Notes: generated from the sequence alone by a model not told the origin. Positions 37,483 to 47,509 are shown, counted from the first letter of the stretch. The stretch: 64,000 nucleotides of DNA from an uncultured Halomicronema sp. (GCA_937899725.1 CALCCA010000113.1:1-64000), one strand, 5' to 3'. Translations and numbers: made by a program.

Positions 37483-38781
37483 GTGCGGACTTTTCTCATC
37501 CTCTGGCTGGGGCAGATGGTTTCTGCCATCGGCAGCAGCATGACCTACTTTGCGCTCACCCTCTGGATGTGGCAGCAAACCCAGTCGGCAACCGCGATCG
37601 CCCTCATCCTCGTTTTCTATCAGCTCCCACAGTTGGCCATTACGTTATTCTCCGGCATGTTAATTGATCGCCTGCCGCGCAAAGTGCTGCTGTGGTTGAG
37701 TGACGCGGGGGCTGCCTGTTGCACCCTCTCCGTGGGTATTCTGGCCGGGTGGCAAATCTTGCAAATTTGGCACATTTATCTCATCGCGGCCATCATTGGC
37801 TGCTTTGGCAATGTGCAAAGCCTGACCTATGCCACGCTGGTGCCGCTGATTGTGCCACAACAGCAGCATACTCGCGCCAGCAGCATGGGAGCCTTGGTAG
37901 AACATGGGGCCGTTATCCTGTCACCCGCGTTGGCGGGGGTGCTGTATCCGCTCATCGGCCTACTGGGAATTACGACGATTGATATGACGACGTTTGCGAT
38001 CGCCATGCTAACCCTCGCGATCGTCAAAATTCCTGGAACCGCACAGAAAACGGGAGAGAGTCCACCACCGCCCTCAAAGCCCACACTCTGGCAGCAGATT
38101 AGCCACGAGGTCACCTTTGGCTTTCGCTATATTGCCGCTCACCCCAATTTGTTGGCGATGGTCGTGGCCTTGTCCACCTTCACCTTTCTCCACCAGATCG
38201 GTGAAGCGCTTTATCAGCCGATGATTTTAGCCCGCACTGGCGGTGATACGCAGACGCTCGGGTGGGTCGTCGCGGCTTCTGGCCTTGGCGGTGTCGTGGG
38301 CGCGATCGCCTTTAGTCTCTGGGGAGGCTTTCGGCGGCGGCCATTGGGCCTGCTAGTCGGCTTTATCGGCACCGGCTTGAGCAAGCTGTTGTTGGGGCTA
38401 GGTAACGTTCCCAGCGTTTGGGCCACCGCCCGAGTTGGCACGTCCTTTCACAATCCGCTGATCATGAGTTCCTACATGGCGATGTGGTACGACCGAGTCG
38501 CGCCAGAGCTGCAGGGGCGCATCTTGGCCGCCGACTATCTTGTGGGCACCTTGGTGATGCTCATGGCTAATCTAGTGGCGGGACCGTTAGCAGACCAAGT
38601 ATTTGAACCGTGGATGCAGCATCAAACCACGGTGGCAATATCGCTGTGGGGTCGTGGGCCTGGTAGCGGCATGGCCCTGCTCCAGGTGATTTTAGCCTTA
38701 GGCATTCTTGCAGTGGGGGCCATTGGCTGGGGAATTTATGGTCGCGCTGTAGAGCCGGGCGATCGCGATCGGCAGTTATAA
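37483..38781 (+). CDS. MFS transporter, EntS/SchE-like candidate siderophore exporter
   Basis: 432-residue major facilitator of the MFS_3 (enterobactin exporter EntS) type with about 12 membrane helices. The N-terminus LILWLGQMVSAIGSSMTYFA and the loop DRLPRKVLL after helix 2 are typical. Start is GTG at 37483, with an in-frame stop at 37471. In Anabaena a related MFS protein, SchE, exports schizokinen. The upstream tandem repeat shared with receptor 6 ties it to the siderophore regulon. Export is favoured by family, but uptake cannot be excluded. Confidence 0.87.
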   Translation: MRTFLILWLGQMVSAIGSSMTYFALTLWMWQQTQSATAIALILVFYQLPQLAITLFSGMLIDRLPRKVLLWLSDAGAACCTLSVGILAGWQILQIWHIYLIAAIIGCFGNVQSLTYATLVPLIVPQQQHTRASSMGALVEHGAVILSPALAGVLYPLIGLLGITTIDMTTFAIAMLTLAIVKIPGTAQKTGESPPPPSKPTLWQQISHEVTFGFRYIAAHPNLLAMVVALSTFTFLHQIGEALYQPMILARTGGDTQTLGWVVAASGLGGVVGAIAFSLWGGFRRRPLGLLVGFIGTGLSKLLLGLGNVPSVWATARVGTSFHNPLIMSSYMAMWYDRVAPELQGRILAADYLVGTLVMLMANLVAGPLADQVFEPWMQHQTTVAISLWGRGPGSGMALLQVILALGILAVGAIGWGIYGRAVEPGDRDRQL

Positions 38782-39394
38782 ATGTTGAAGATTTTCCGAC
38801 TGTGGCAGAGAGCCAGATTACTGACAGCGTTGGCTTTCACACCTGATCTGCAACCAATCCCCCATGGCCATCCCAGCCGTTCGACGCCGTTACCGGCTAT
38901 TTAATTGGGTCATCTTGGCCCGCTGATGCAGCTGTCAGTCCTGCCTTAACTCGCGATCGTTAAAGCGAAAATAGGTAATGTCTCGAGAACTTAGGTCAGA
39001 CTTGATTTTGCCGTTATCAGTGCTGAGCTTTGGCCCGCGATCGCCCGCCTGTTGATGCTGCTGTCTGGCAAACCGATAGACAGGCTGTAGCGCTGGCTCC
39101 AGTAGCTTCACTGCAGCCGTAAGTGCTCGGCATAACCTTCGACCTTCACTTGTCCTTTAGCCATAGTTCGGAGTGGGGGTAAAGGACATCACCTACACCC
39201 TTACTGTTGCCTACGGTTATGCCAAATCTCATCAGTTCGCTTTTCGTGCCCGGAGGTTTATACCAATTTCGTACCAATTTTTACTCCCAAATTGCCTCAA
39301 AGTGACCCAACGTCACGGCCACTGTGCCAAAAAGAATCAACATCTTGATGACTGCAGTCCTCTTTAGAAAAGGAATTGAGGCTGAAGCAATTGA
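38782..39394. other. Non-coding stretch with degraded sequence
   Basis: Apart from the integrase-like remnant on the minus strand no gene is supportable. Frames are short and unlike any family I know. It separates the siderophore region from the tRNA-bounded island. Confidence 0.5.
38935..39164 (-). pseudogene. Remnant of a tyrosine recombinase N-terminal domain
   Basis: Reading leftwards from ATG at 39164 gives MAKGQVKVEGYAEHLRLQ, stop, SYWSQRYSLSIGLPDSSINR. After a frame change it continues IKSDLSSRDITYFRF. This resembles the arm-type DNA-binding N-terminus of phage-like integrases found in cyanobacteria (pattern RLRLxW...RYSLSLGLPDTxxNR...DI). The catalytic domain is absent. It lies about 230 bases from the tRNA-Gly fragment at 39395, a natural place for an integrase gene. 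Similarity was judged by eye only. Confidence 0.45.
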
Positions 39395-39443
39395 AAGCGG
39401 GTGAACGGACTCGAACCGTCGACATTCAGCTTGGGAAGCTGAC
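39395..39443 (-). repeat. tRNA-Gly(CCC) 3' fragment, putative attachment site
   Basis: Forty-nine bases identical to 55406-55454: the 3' part of the tRNA-Gly gene from the anticodon arm through the T arm and acceptor strand to the end, in the same orientation. The D arm and 5' acceptor strand are missing. Exact retention of a tRNA 3' end at a distance is the usual result of integrase-mediated insertion into a tRNA gene. Confidence 0.8.
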
Positions 39444-39927
39444 TTCAATCCTTAATATATAAGGCTTCCAGAGAACGATTTAGAAGTTTATAGCAGATAT
39501 GGCCCGATGAAGAGTGAGCTTCAGCCTTCTCGACTATGTATTATGCGAGCAATCCTCTATACCCTCCTCTGAAGGGAACCAAATTGGCAGCAGATTCAGA
39601 GCTTGGTATGGAGGATGCAGAGAACTGAAATGTGGATAGCGCAACCAGGGACATGGTGTATTCAGCTTTGGTTGCGTAGTTCTGCTCCATCAACTCTCAT
39701 CAGCTGACTAGCTGTGTAAGCGATTCGATTTTCAAAATTACTGCAGATCGTTTACGTTTAATATCTGATTGAGGTTGTTTGCACCGGTTTGAACGGCACT
39801 CACATCACCTGAGATAGGTTTCCACAAAATCAAGAATGGTCTTGTATCCGCGAAGCTAATTTTCCTTGCTGTGATGAGCCTGGAGCTTGGCATATACTTC
39901 TTCCAATAGCCCTATGCAATCCTCAGC
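39444..39927. other. Intergenic region before the AAA/WD40 gene, nothing recognised
   Basis: About 480 AT-rich bases without a supportable gene, tRNA or repeat; presumably holds the promoter of the following gene. Confidence 0.5.
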
Positions 39928-42900
39928 GTGGCTAACTATTACCAAATCGGCGGCAGTCTCGACTACGATGCCCCCACCTACATCGAACGGCAAGCGGATA
40001 AAGACCTCTACACCGAGTTGTTAGCGGGCGAGTTTTGCTACATCTTTAATTCGCGTCAAATGGGTAAGTCGTCGCTGATGGTAAGCAGTTGGCATCGGCT
40101 ACAGGCAGAGGGAAATCGCTGCGCCGTGGTGGATGTCACGAACATCGGCAGCGACCATATTACCCCCGAGCAGTGGTACCGGGGCATGATGGGCACTCTG
40201 GCGATGCAGTTTAATCTGCCAACCCATGACATTCGTACCTGGTGGGATGAGCGCAGTCATCTCTCTTTAACTCAAATTCTGAGTCAGTTTATTGAACTAT
40301 TGTTGGCTCAATGCCCTGAGCAGCGACTGTTCATCTTTGTCGATGAGGTGGACAGTCTGTTGAATCTACCCTTCTCCGTTGATGACTTTTTTGCGTTGAT
40401 TCGCTTTTGCTACAACCGCCGCACCATTGAGCCGGACTACAAACGATTGACCTTTGCCATCTTTGGGGTGGCTGCGCCAGCTGATTTGATTGCCGATAAG
40501 CAACGCACGCCGTTCAACATTGGTCGAGCGATTGTGTTAGGTGGCTTTAGCTTAGAAGAAGCTACGCCTCTGGCTACGGGATTAGCGATCCAAACTTCCA
40601 ATACCCAAACGATTTTGCAAGAGGTGTTGCATTGGACGGGTGGTCAGCCCTTTTTGACTCAAAAGGTCTGCCAATTACTGGTCAGCTCTAGCCAAACGGC
40701 AGTGAAGGAGCCGTTAAATGTCCCTCCTGGGATGGAGAAATTCTGGGTGGATAGCGTGGTGCGATCGCGCATTATCGATCATTGGGAATCGCAGGATGAG
40801 CCGGAGCATTTGCGCACGATTCGAGATCGCCTCCTCTATGACGATCGCCGTACAGGTCGCCTGCTCGGGATTTATCAACGCTGGCTAGAAGGTCAAGCCA
40901 TCTCCACTGACGATAGCCGCGATCAGATTGATCTATTGCTGAGCGGATTGATGGTGCAGCAACAGGGCACTCTCTGTGCCAAAAACCGAATCTACGAAAC
41001 CGTTTTTAACCTGGAGTGGGTACAGCGGCAGTTAACGGCTCTACGCCCTTACTCAGAGGCTTTCGACGCTTGGATGGCTTCAAATCAAGCAGATGAGTCG
41101 CGACTGCTGCGGGGGCAGGCACTGCAAGATGCCCAAGCCTGGGCCAGGGGCAAAAGTCTGAGCGATTTAGACTATCGTTTTCTGGCCCTGGGGCAAGAAC
41201 AGGAGCAGGCTGAAATTCAGCGATCGCTCGACCTCGAAAAGGCGGCAGCCGCCAAACGCACAACTCGTTTACAGCGGATTCTTCTCGGCATTACCTCAGG
41301 GGCATTGGCAATCGTTTCACTATTGGGGATTGCGGCATTTTGGCAATATCGGCGGGCGATCGCCAGCGAGCACACCGCTCGTTTGAATGAGGTTCAGGCA
41401 CTCATTTCATCGGCAGAAGGACAGTTTGCGGCTCACCAAGAACTCGACGCCCTCGTTGATGCCATTAAGGCCAAGCGCAATCTCCGGGCACTTGATGAGC
41501 CTCATCCAGAGCTAAATGCAGCCGCTGATCGCGTGCTGCATCAGATTGTTTACTGGATAAATGAACGCAATCGGCTGTCGGGACATGCGACGTCGATTCT
41601 CGGCGTTGCCTATAGCCCAGACGGGAACTTGATTGCCACGAATAGCAGCGATTCTATCGTTAAGCTCTGGGCTCGAGATGGTGAGCTATTACAGGTGTTT
41701 GAAGATGCGGGTGATAGCTATGGCGTCGCGTTTCATCCCCAGCGTCCGCTAATGGCAACCGCTAATTTGGACGGTAGCTTGCAACTTTGGAACCTTACCC
41801 ATAAGGAGTTAGTGCAAACGATTCAGGCTCATATAGGCCCGGCTTGGGACGTAACCTTCAGTGCCCATAGTGATGGAGCTGAGTTTTTAGTGTCAGGGGG
41901 GGCTGATCAAACGGTTAAAGTGTGGAACCTGGACGGCACCTTACACAACACCTTGTCTGGGCATCAAAGCGGGATTTTGCGAGTTGCCGCGAATGCCACC
42001 AAGCAACTGATTCTCTCAACGGGCCTGGATAATATTGCCAAAGTTTGGACGCTTGACGGTCAGCTTTTGAGTACTTTACCCGCCGCTGCTAGTGGCGGTA
42101 GCCTCTGGAGTGGAGCGGTTGACCCCACTGGCGACATGATCGCCATCGGCGGCGATGACCGGATGGTACAGCTCTGGCAGCCGGATGGCACACTGATGAA
42201 AACGTTGGCAGGCCATACAAAGCGGGTCGGTGGTATCGACTTTAGTCCCGATGGTGGGGCGATTGCTTCCGCTGGGCTAGACCGCACTATCTGGATGCGT
42301 GGGCCAGACGGCTCTCCCTGGCGTGTGCTCCAAACGGCAGGCGATATGCGTGGCATTAACTTTTCCGGCAGCGATGCTCAAACACTGGTAACAATAGACA
42401 CCGGCAACACCGCCCAACTGAGGCAATGGGAATCCCCTTTGCTGCAAACGATCTTTTTGGATGACGATGTCTGGGATATCGCGATCGATCCAGAGGGTGA
42501 ACGTCTCATTTCTGGCGACAGTCCTATTGTTCATGTATGGGATCAAGACCGCAAAATCGTTGCCACCCTCGATGCCGGACAAGACACGCTATTTGGGTTT
42601 GATTACAGTCCCAATGGTCAAATGATTGCAGCCGTAGGGGCGAACGGCACGGCTCAGCTCTGGAGTCCCACGGGTGAGCTGTTGCACGATCTGCAAGGCC
42701 TCGGCGACATACAAGCCTGGGGGACGAGTTTCAGTCCGGATAGTCAGCGGCTCGCTGCCATCGCCGAAGATGGCAGAATTCTGGTGTGGCAGACAACCGA
42801 TGGCGAACTTATTTACACGCTTCAGGGTAATAAGGATCTAGGGCTAAGGGTTGTGTTTAGTCCCGATGGTCAGCAATTAGTTGCCTCTAGTGGCAGCGGT

Positions 42901-43410
42901 ACGCTTCAGGTTTTTCAGGCTGATGGCAAGCTTCTCCATGAGATTGAGGGCCATGATGCGGCTGTTTTTGGCCTCTCCGTAAGCCCTGATGGTCAGTTTT
43001 TTGTTTCTGCCAGTCGCGATTCAACCGCCAAGCTATGGCGTTGGGATGGCACCTTAGTCAGAACCTTCGAAGGGCATACCAACGCTATTTTTGGAGCGGA
43101 TTTTAGTGCCGATGGTCAAATACTGGCGACGGCCAGTGCCGATAATACAGTTAACTTGTGGTCTCTGGAAGGCGAGAAAATCAAAACACTGTATGGTCAC
43201 GGCCCTGGCTTTAAGGACGTGAAATTCAGTTCTACTGAAGAACTAGTGACCGTTGCTGAAGACGGCACCCTCACCCGGTGGAATCTAAAGAAGGTGTTGG
43301 CGCTAAACGAGTTGGAATACGCCTGCGCCTGGATAGCGGATTACTTGCGGACAAATATTGATGTGGCAGAGAGCGATCGCACCCTGTGTGAGGGAATTCA
43401 GGCAGATTGA
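39928..43410 (+). CDS. AAA-like ATPase fused to WD40 repeats
   Basis: 1160-residue signalling-type protein. Residues ~10-380 form the AAA-like domain of cyanobacterial multi-domain proteins (PF14516-type), with Walker A in SRQMGKSSLM near residue 45 and Walker B in LFIFVDEVDSLL. A membrane helix (~447-470, LLGITSGALAIVSLLGIAAF) follows. From ~545 onward there are about 13 WD40 units (repeated FSPDG, VKLW/VKVW, LSGH/LAGH motifs). Start is GTG at 39928. Such architecture resembles STAND-like sensor switches in which the propeller senses and the ATPase signals. The partner may be the related ATPase at 43567. Function unknown. Confidence 0.88.
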   Translation: MANYYQIGGSLDYDAPTYIERQADKDLYTELLAGEFCYIFNSRQMGKSSLMVSSWHRLQAEGNRCAVVDVTNIGSDHITPEQWYRGMMGTLAMQFNLPTHDIRTWWDERSHLSLTQILSQFIELLLAQCPEQRLFIFVDEVDSLLNLPFSVDDFFALIRFCYNRRTIEPDYKRLTFAIFGVAAPADLIADKQRTPFNIGRAIVLGGFSLEEATPLATGLAIQTSNTQTILQEVLHWTGGQPFLTQKVCQLLVSSSQTAVKEPLNVPPGMEKFWVDSVVRSRIIDHWESQDEPEHLRTIRDRLLYDDRRTGRLLGIYQRWLEGQAISTDDSRDQIDLLLSGLMVQQQGTLCAKNRIYETVFNLEWVQRQLTALRPYSEAFDAWMASNQADESRLLRGQALQDAQAWARGKSLSDLDYRFLALGQEQEQAEIQRSLDLEKAAAAKRTTRLQRILLGITSGALAIVSLLGIAAFWQYRRAIASEHTARLNEVQALISSAEGQFAAHQELDALVDAIKAKRNLRALDEPHPELNAAADRVLHQIVYWINERNRLSGHATSILGVAYSPDGNLIATNSSDSIVKLWARDGELLQVFEDAGDSYGVAFHPQRPLMATANLDGSLQLWNLTHKELVQTIQAHIGPAWDVTFSAHSDGAEFLVSGGADQTVKVWNLDGTLHNTLSGHQSGILRVAANATKQLILSTGLDNIAKVWTLDGQLLSTLPAAASGGSLWSGAVDPTGDMIAIGGDDRMVQLWQPDGTLMKTLAGHTKRVGGIDFSPDGGAIASAGLDRTIWMRGPDGSPWRVLQTAGDMRGINFSGSDAQTLVTIDTGNTAQLRQWESPLLQTIFLDDDVWDIAIDPEGERLISGDSPIVHVWDQDRKIVATLDAGQDTLFGFDYSPNGQMIAAVGANGTAQLWSPTGELLHDLQGLGDIQAWGTSFSPDSQRLAAIAEDGRILVWQTTDGELIYTLQGNKDLGLRVVFSPDGQQLVASSGSGTLQVFQADGKLLHEIEGHDAAVFGLSVSPDGQFFVSASRDSTAKLWRWDGTLVRTFEGHTNAIFGADFSADGQILATASADNTVNLWSLEGEKIKTLYGHGPGFKDVKFSSTEELVTVAEDGTLTRWNLKKVLALNELEYACAWIADYLRTNIDVAESDRTLCEGIQAD

Positions 43411-43566
43411 TTGGCTACATTGCATTAAATTAACAAGTCATTACTCAAAATAGTCAGAAAAGACGGAAAAGACGGAAGCTACCAGGAGAATAGTTGCGGC
43501 TCAAAGGTTTCATGGGAAATTGATAGATAATTCCTGTAAAGCTCCCAGTCACGTATCAAATAGGCT

Positions 43567-44910
43567 ATGGATCCTGATGAAGTTCTAAGAGCCATCGAAG
43601 ACCGGTTTCTAAAGCGCAAACTTACCCCTGCCGAGCGAATTGTTCTAGGACAAACCTGGAATAAACAAACCTATGACCAGATGGCCCAACATTCGGGCTA
43701 TGGTGACGCTCACCTCAAAGATACAGGGTATAAATTGTGGCGAGCCATTTCTCAAGCCTTAGGACAGCGGGTCACCAAGAAAAGTCTGCTCTTTGTCCTG
43801 CGAGAACATCTAGAGTTACCCAGCTTGACATCAGCGCCGACCGTCGCTGTCGAGGAGCGATCGGCTCAGACGATATTGAGACCGGTATCGCCACCGCAGT
43901 ACCCCTCTGGCCCCTTATCACCGGATTCGCCACTTTACATCAATCGCCCCCCCAACGAAGACCTGGCCCATTCAGAGATTCAGCGCCCTGGAGGTTGCCT
44001 GCGGATTAAAGCGCCCCAAAAAATGGGCAAAACCTCCTTGGTCTTTCGCCTGATTCAGGCTGCCCATCACCAGAACTATAAAACAGCCAACTTAGACTTA
44101 CAAAGTATTGATAAAGCTGCCTTTAAAAGTACTGAAGTCTTTTTAGAGTGGTTTTGCTTACGGGTCAGTCAAGAGCTGAAACTCCCCCCCAAACTGCATG
44201 AGTATTGGGACTCTTCAATGGGTTACAAGGTTAGCAGTGAACTGTATTTTCAAGAGTACATTTTGGCGCAAACTCAAACACCAATCGTACTGTTCATCTC
44301 AGCAGTCGAAGATCTGATTGAGCATCCTAAACTAGCCCAAGATTTTTTTCCTTTACTGCGCTATTGGCATGAGAAAGCTAAATGGAGCCAAGCCTGGAAG
44401 AGGTTGCGTATCGTGATCTCCCATTCCACTGAGATTTACGTTCCCCTTAAAATCAACCAGTCTCCATTTAATATTGGTCAATCGCTCAAGTTACCGAGAT
44501 TTTCCGCCGCACAAATCTATGAGCTTGCGCTCCGCTACGGATTGGAGCAAGTCAATCTTGAATACGCCCAACAATTAATCTCCCTAGTCGGGGGACATCC
44601 CTATTTAGTGAATGTCTTTTTCTATCATCTAGCCACTCAGGAAATTTCACTAGAAGCATTAATGCACAAAGCCTCAACCCCCTCAGGGATTTATGGCGAT
44701 CATCTCCGCAATTATTTAATGATTCTCAATCATGAGTCGGATTTGGCCATGGCCCTCAAACAAATTGTGGCGGCAAAAGAATCCCTTGAGTTAGATGCGG
44801 TCACACTATATCGATTGGAAAGCTTAGGATTAATCCAAATCAAAGGATATCAGGCAATTCCCAGTTGCGAAGTCTATCGATCCTATTTTCAGCAGCAGCT
44901 TGATCTTTGA
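43567..44910 (+). CDS. AAA-like ATPase with N-terminal HTH, altered Walker B
   Basis: 447 residues. The N-terminal ~80 residues (LTPAERIVLGQTWNKQTYDQ, then GYKLWRAISQALG) resemble the HTH module of vWA-MoxR-associated cyanobacterial proteins. The AAA-like domain has Walker A APQKMGKTSLVF near residue 150. The Walker B equivalent reads IVLFISAVEDL where the protein at 39928 has LFIFVDEVDSLL, so the metal-coordinating Asp appears lost and ATP hydrolysis may be impaired. The C-terminal region (VGGHPYLVNVFFYHL) matches the family. No effector domain is attached. It may act as a DNA-binding partner of the WD40 ATPase 156 bases upstream (inference). Confidence 0.82.
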   Translation: MDPDEVLRAIEDRFLKRKLTPAERIVLGQTWNKQTYDQMAQHSGYGDAHLKDTGYKLWRAISQALGQRVTKKSLLFVLREHLELPSLTSAPTVAVEERSAQTILRPVSPPQYPSGPLSPDSPLYINRPPNEDLAHSEIQRPGGCLRIKAPQKMGKTSLVFRLIQAAHHQNYKTANLDLQSIDKAAFKSTEVFLEWFCLRVSQELKLPPKLHEYWDSSMGYKVSSELYFQEYILAQTQTPIVLFISAVEDLIEHPKLAQDFFPLLRYWHEKAKWSQAWKRLRIVISHSTEIYVPLKINQSPFNIGQSLKLPRFSAAQIYELALRYGLEQVNLEYAQQLISLVGGHPYLVNVFFYHLATQEISLEALMHKASTPSGIYGDHLRNYLMILNHESDLAMALKQIVAAKESLELDAVTLYRLESLGLIQIKGYQAIPSCEVYRSYFQQQLDL

Positions 44911-45052
44911 ATTGGTGAATTTTTCGAGATCTACAATAATTTCACCGTTTTTGTGGAGTTGAAAATAACCGATTTTTCCGACTTTACTTCTCCTGCTTGA
45001 TTTGCTTAGATATCGACAGAGAAGTTCCGCTCATGAATTTCTTTACCTGCAT

Positions 45053-45078
45053 GCGGAACATTGACTTGTTCCGCATTT
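45053..45078. promoter_or_regulatory. Inverted repeat, possible operator
   Basis: ATGCGGAAC and GTTCCGCAT are perfect 9-base arms around an 8-base spacer. It stands alone in the 370-base region before the HTH gene at 45284 and could be its operator or a small hairpin. Confidence 0.4.
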
Positions 45079-45225
45079 CATATCAATGCGACTTGGCATT
45101 CAGTCACTGATACGGCCCTCTATAGGTAAACTAGGCCTTGATATTTCAGGGTGGCAAGATTGAGGTCTAACTGAGCGTTGCTTCTCTGAGGTTATCGGGG
45201 TTGGTAGCCATTAAATATGGGTGTT

Positions 45226-45253
45226 GAGTCGGCTTTCATGAAGAAGCCGACTC
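45226..45253. promoter_or_regulatory. Hairpin just upstream of the HTH gene
   Basis: GAGTCGGCTT (45226-45235) and AAGCCGACTC (45244-45253) form a perfect 10-base-pair stem with an 8-base loop, 30 bases before the ATG of the HTH gene. It could be a terminator for the upstream transcript or a leader structure; no T run follows. Confidence 0.45.
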
Positions 45254-45283
45254 CATTATCTGTAGTCAGGAAAAGTAGGCTAG

Positions 45284-45547
45284 ATGGAGAAACTTGAGCT
45301 AAGAACACTTCAGCAAGTCAGACTCGCAGAAATCGGCCAATACTTATCCCAACTTCGCCGAGAACAGGAAATTCTGATTGATCATATTTCGGTGCAAACA
45401 AAAATTCAGGTCTATCAACTAGAGGCCATTGAAATGGGAGATGTCAGCTGCCTGCCGCCTGCTATTTATATTCAGGGCTTCATCAAGCTATACGCCAATG
45501 CTCTGAATATAAATGGTACGGCAATCGCTTCGACTTTTCCTCTCTGA
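45284..45547 (+). CDS. Small RodZ-like helix-turn-helix protein
   Basis: 87 residues with an N-terminal HTH_25/RodZ-type fold: IGQYLSQLRREQEILIDHIS, then QLEAIEMGDVSCLPPAIYI and QGFIKLYANALNI. In RodZ this domain is followed by a membrane helix and periplasmic part; here the protein ends right after the HTH. It may be a free regulator or truncated. Located alone between the ATPases and amt. Confidence 0.75.
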   Translation: MEKLELRTLQQVRLAEIGQYLSQLRREQEILIDHISVQTKIQVYQLEAIEMGDVSCLPPAIYIQGFIKLYANALNINGTAIASTFPL

Positions 45548-46045
45548 TGGCAAAGCGATGATAGTGAGCTTTCATAGACTATTCAAACACGTTCCTTCAT
45601 GCTGATGCGGGACACAATCATGTCGCGTATTTTTATTGGAATAATCCCGTCATTTCCGTTTTTTTGATGTTTCTTTATATTGAAAATTATGCCCTTCGGA
45701 GTGCTATTCCCGAACAATCAGTCTTTACTTACCTCTCTATTTTACGCTTCAATTACCAGTGATTTCACGGGTAAGTTTGTGTGATTATTCCAGCTTGAGT
45801 CTTCACCTTAGATTTACTGATCATGTTAGAGGAATCACGATCTGTAGATTCAATTGATCAAATATTGTCTTAGGAATCTGACTGAGTTTGGTGACAAGTG
45901 AAATTGATTGAATAAGACCTAGTTTTTAGCCTGTAATCATCTACCTCTTAAGGATCTAAAGCCATCTCATGAGGGTCTAAATGCTCTCTGGATGGCGGGC
46001 TGCGCACCATCAGGATTTGATTCACCATTTGAATGAGGAGTGACA
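45548..46045. other. AT-rich intergenic region upstream of amt
   Basis: About 500 bases without a gene, markedly AT-rich. It probably carries the amt promoter. GTAATCATCTAC at 45933-45944 has the outer triplets of an NtcA site but a 6-base spacer rather than 8, so it is not called. No riboswitch was recognised. Confidence 0.45.
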
Positions 46046-47509
46046 ATGTCTAGTTCTATCAAACGGGTTAAACCGTGGTTGAGTGACTATCCACCTGCCC
46101 CAGAAGATACTCGCTATCGTGATGCTCTCGTTGCTTTGCTGAGATGGATTTCTCGGCATCAGGTGCTGATGCTTTGTGTGCTGTCCGCTGGCGTGGTCAT
46201 CGGTTTGTCAGCAACCACCTTTGCCCAAGATGACGTGACCCTAGAGTCCCTGGCTGAGCAAGTAGCCCTCCAGCAGGGGAATCTCAACGTTGTGTGGATT
46301 CTGGTGGCTTCCACGCTGGTCGTCTTTATGAATGCTGGATTCGGCATGCTTGAAGTGGGCATGTGCCGTCAGAAAAATGCGGTCAACATCCTGTCCAAAA
46401 ACTTGATCGTATTTGGGTTGGCCCTGCTGACCTATTGGGCTGTCGGCTTTGGATTTATGTTTGGCGAAGGGACTAGCTTCATCGGTCTGAGCGGTTTCTT
46501 TATGTCTGGAGACTCGGCCACCTATGGTTTAGATCCCTTTCCTGCCGGGCTGCCGGTAACGATTTTCTTCCTGTTCCAGGCGGCGTTTGCTGCCACATCC
46601 GCAACAATCGTGTCGGGGGCAGTTGCCGAACGGATTAAATTCGACGCCTTCTTGATTTTCAGTGTGGTGAATATTGCCTTTTACTGCATCTCCGGCAAGT
46701 GGGCCTGGGGCGGTGGTTGGTTGGGCGACCTGGGATTCGCTGACTTTGCGGGCTCTACCGTGGTGCACAGCGTCGGGGGCTGGTCGGCGCTGGTCGGCGC
46801 GATCGTTCTGGGAGCTCGCTACGGTAAGTATGAAGGCAAGCTGGTGAAGCCGATTCCGGGGCACAACTTGAGCTTGGCAACGCTTGGCTGTCTGATTCTG
46901 TGGATTGGCTGGTTTGGGTTTAACCCAGGGTCTGAACTCGCTGCGAATGAAAACATTGCCTACATTGCCATTACCACCAACTTATCAGGTGCAGCGGGGG
47001 GCACGATCGCGACCTTCGTCTCTTGGATCAAAGGAGGTAAGCCCGATCTCAGCATGGTGATCAACGGCATTCTGGCTGGACTCGTAGGCATTACGGCGGG
47101 CTGTAATCAAGTTTCGATCCCCGCTGCCATCATTATTGGCTGCGTTTCTGGGGTGCTGGTAGTCTTCGCGGTTGACTTCTTCGATCGCCTCCGCATTGAT
47201 GATCCAGTCGGGGCGATTTCAGTGCACTTGTGCAATGGTATCTGGGCCACCTTGGCCGTGGGCATCTTTGGCGAAAACGCTGGCCTTCAACAGTTCGGCG
47301 TGCAGCTCCTGGGAGTCATTGCCTACGGGGCCTTTACCGTTGCGACTGGCTTCATTGCTTGGTGGGTGCTGAAGGCCACAATTGGTATTCGCGTCCATGA
47401 CTACGAGGAAATCGAGGGTCTGGATATCCACGAACATGGTCAAATCGCCTATGCCGGTTTCTCGATGGTAGATGAGGCTCCCACTTCAGAAATTGAGACG
47501 AAGTTGTAA
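46046..47509 (+). CDS. amt: Ammonium transporter, Amt family
   Basis: About 487 residues, 11-12 membrane helices, plasma membrane. Family motifs are [20 protein letters not shown], the first pore His in [20 protein letters not shown], the phenylalanine-gate and [10 protein letters not shown] region, and the second pore His in [19 protein letters not shown]. An extra N-terminal membrane segment ([20 protein letters not shown]) acts as signal sequence. The ATG at 46046 is chosen over the GTG at 46040 because GAGGAG sits 5 bases before it. A strong hairpin follows the gene. It precedes a sensor with a cyclase-like domain, an MscS channel and a glutaminase, suggesting a nitrogen-related cluster. 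Confidence 0.95.
   Translation: MSSSIKRVKPWLSDYPPAPEDTRYRDALVALLRWISRHQVLMLCVLSAGVVIGLSATTFAQDDVTLESLAEQVALQQGNLNVVWILVASTLVVFMNAGFGMLEVGMCRQKNAVNILSKNLIVFGLALLTYWAVGFGFMFGEGTSFIGLSGFFMSGDSATYGLDPFPAGLPVTIFFLFQAAFAATSATIVSGAVAERIKFDAFLIFSVVNIAFYCISGKWAWGGGWLGDLGFADFAGSTVVHSVGGWSALVGAIVLGARYGKYEGKLVKPIPGHNLSLATLGCLILWIGWFGFNPGSELAANENIAYIAITTNLSGAAGGTIATFVSWIKGGKPDLSMVINGILAGLVGITAGCNQVSIPAAIIIGCVSGVLVVFAVDFFDRLRIDDPVGAISVHLCNGIWATLAVGIFGENAGLQQFGVQLLGVIAYGAFTVATGFIAWWVLKATIGIRVHDYEEIEGLDIHEHGQIAYAGFSMVDEAPTSEIETKL

Noticed and set aside
39173-39367. 64-codon frame just left of the tRNA fragment
   Set aside because: No start signal or family similarity, and it crosses degraded sequence beside the integrase remnant.
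45933-45944. GTA...TAC motif upstream of amt as an NtcA site
   Set aside because: The spacer is 6 bases whereas NtcA sites need 8, so it is not called despite the tempting position.
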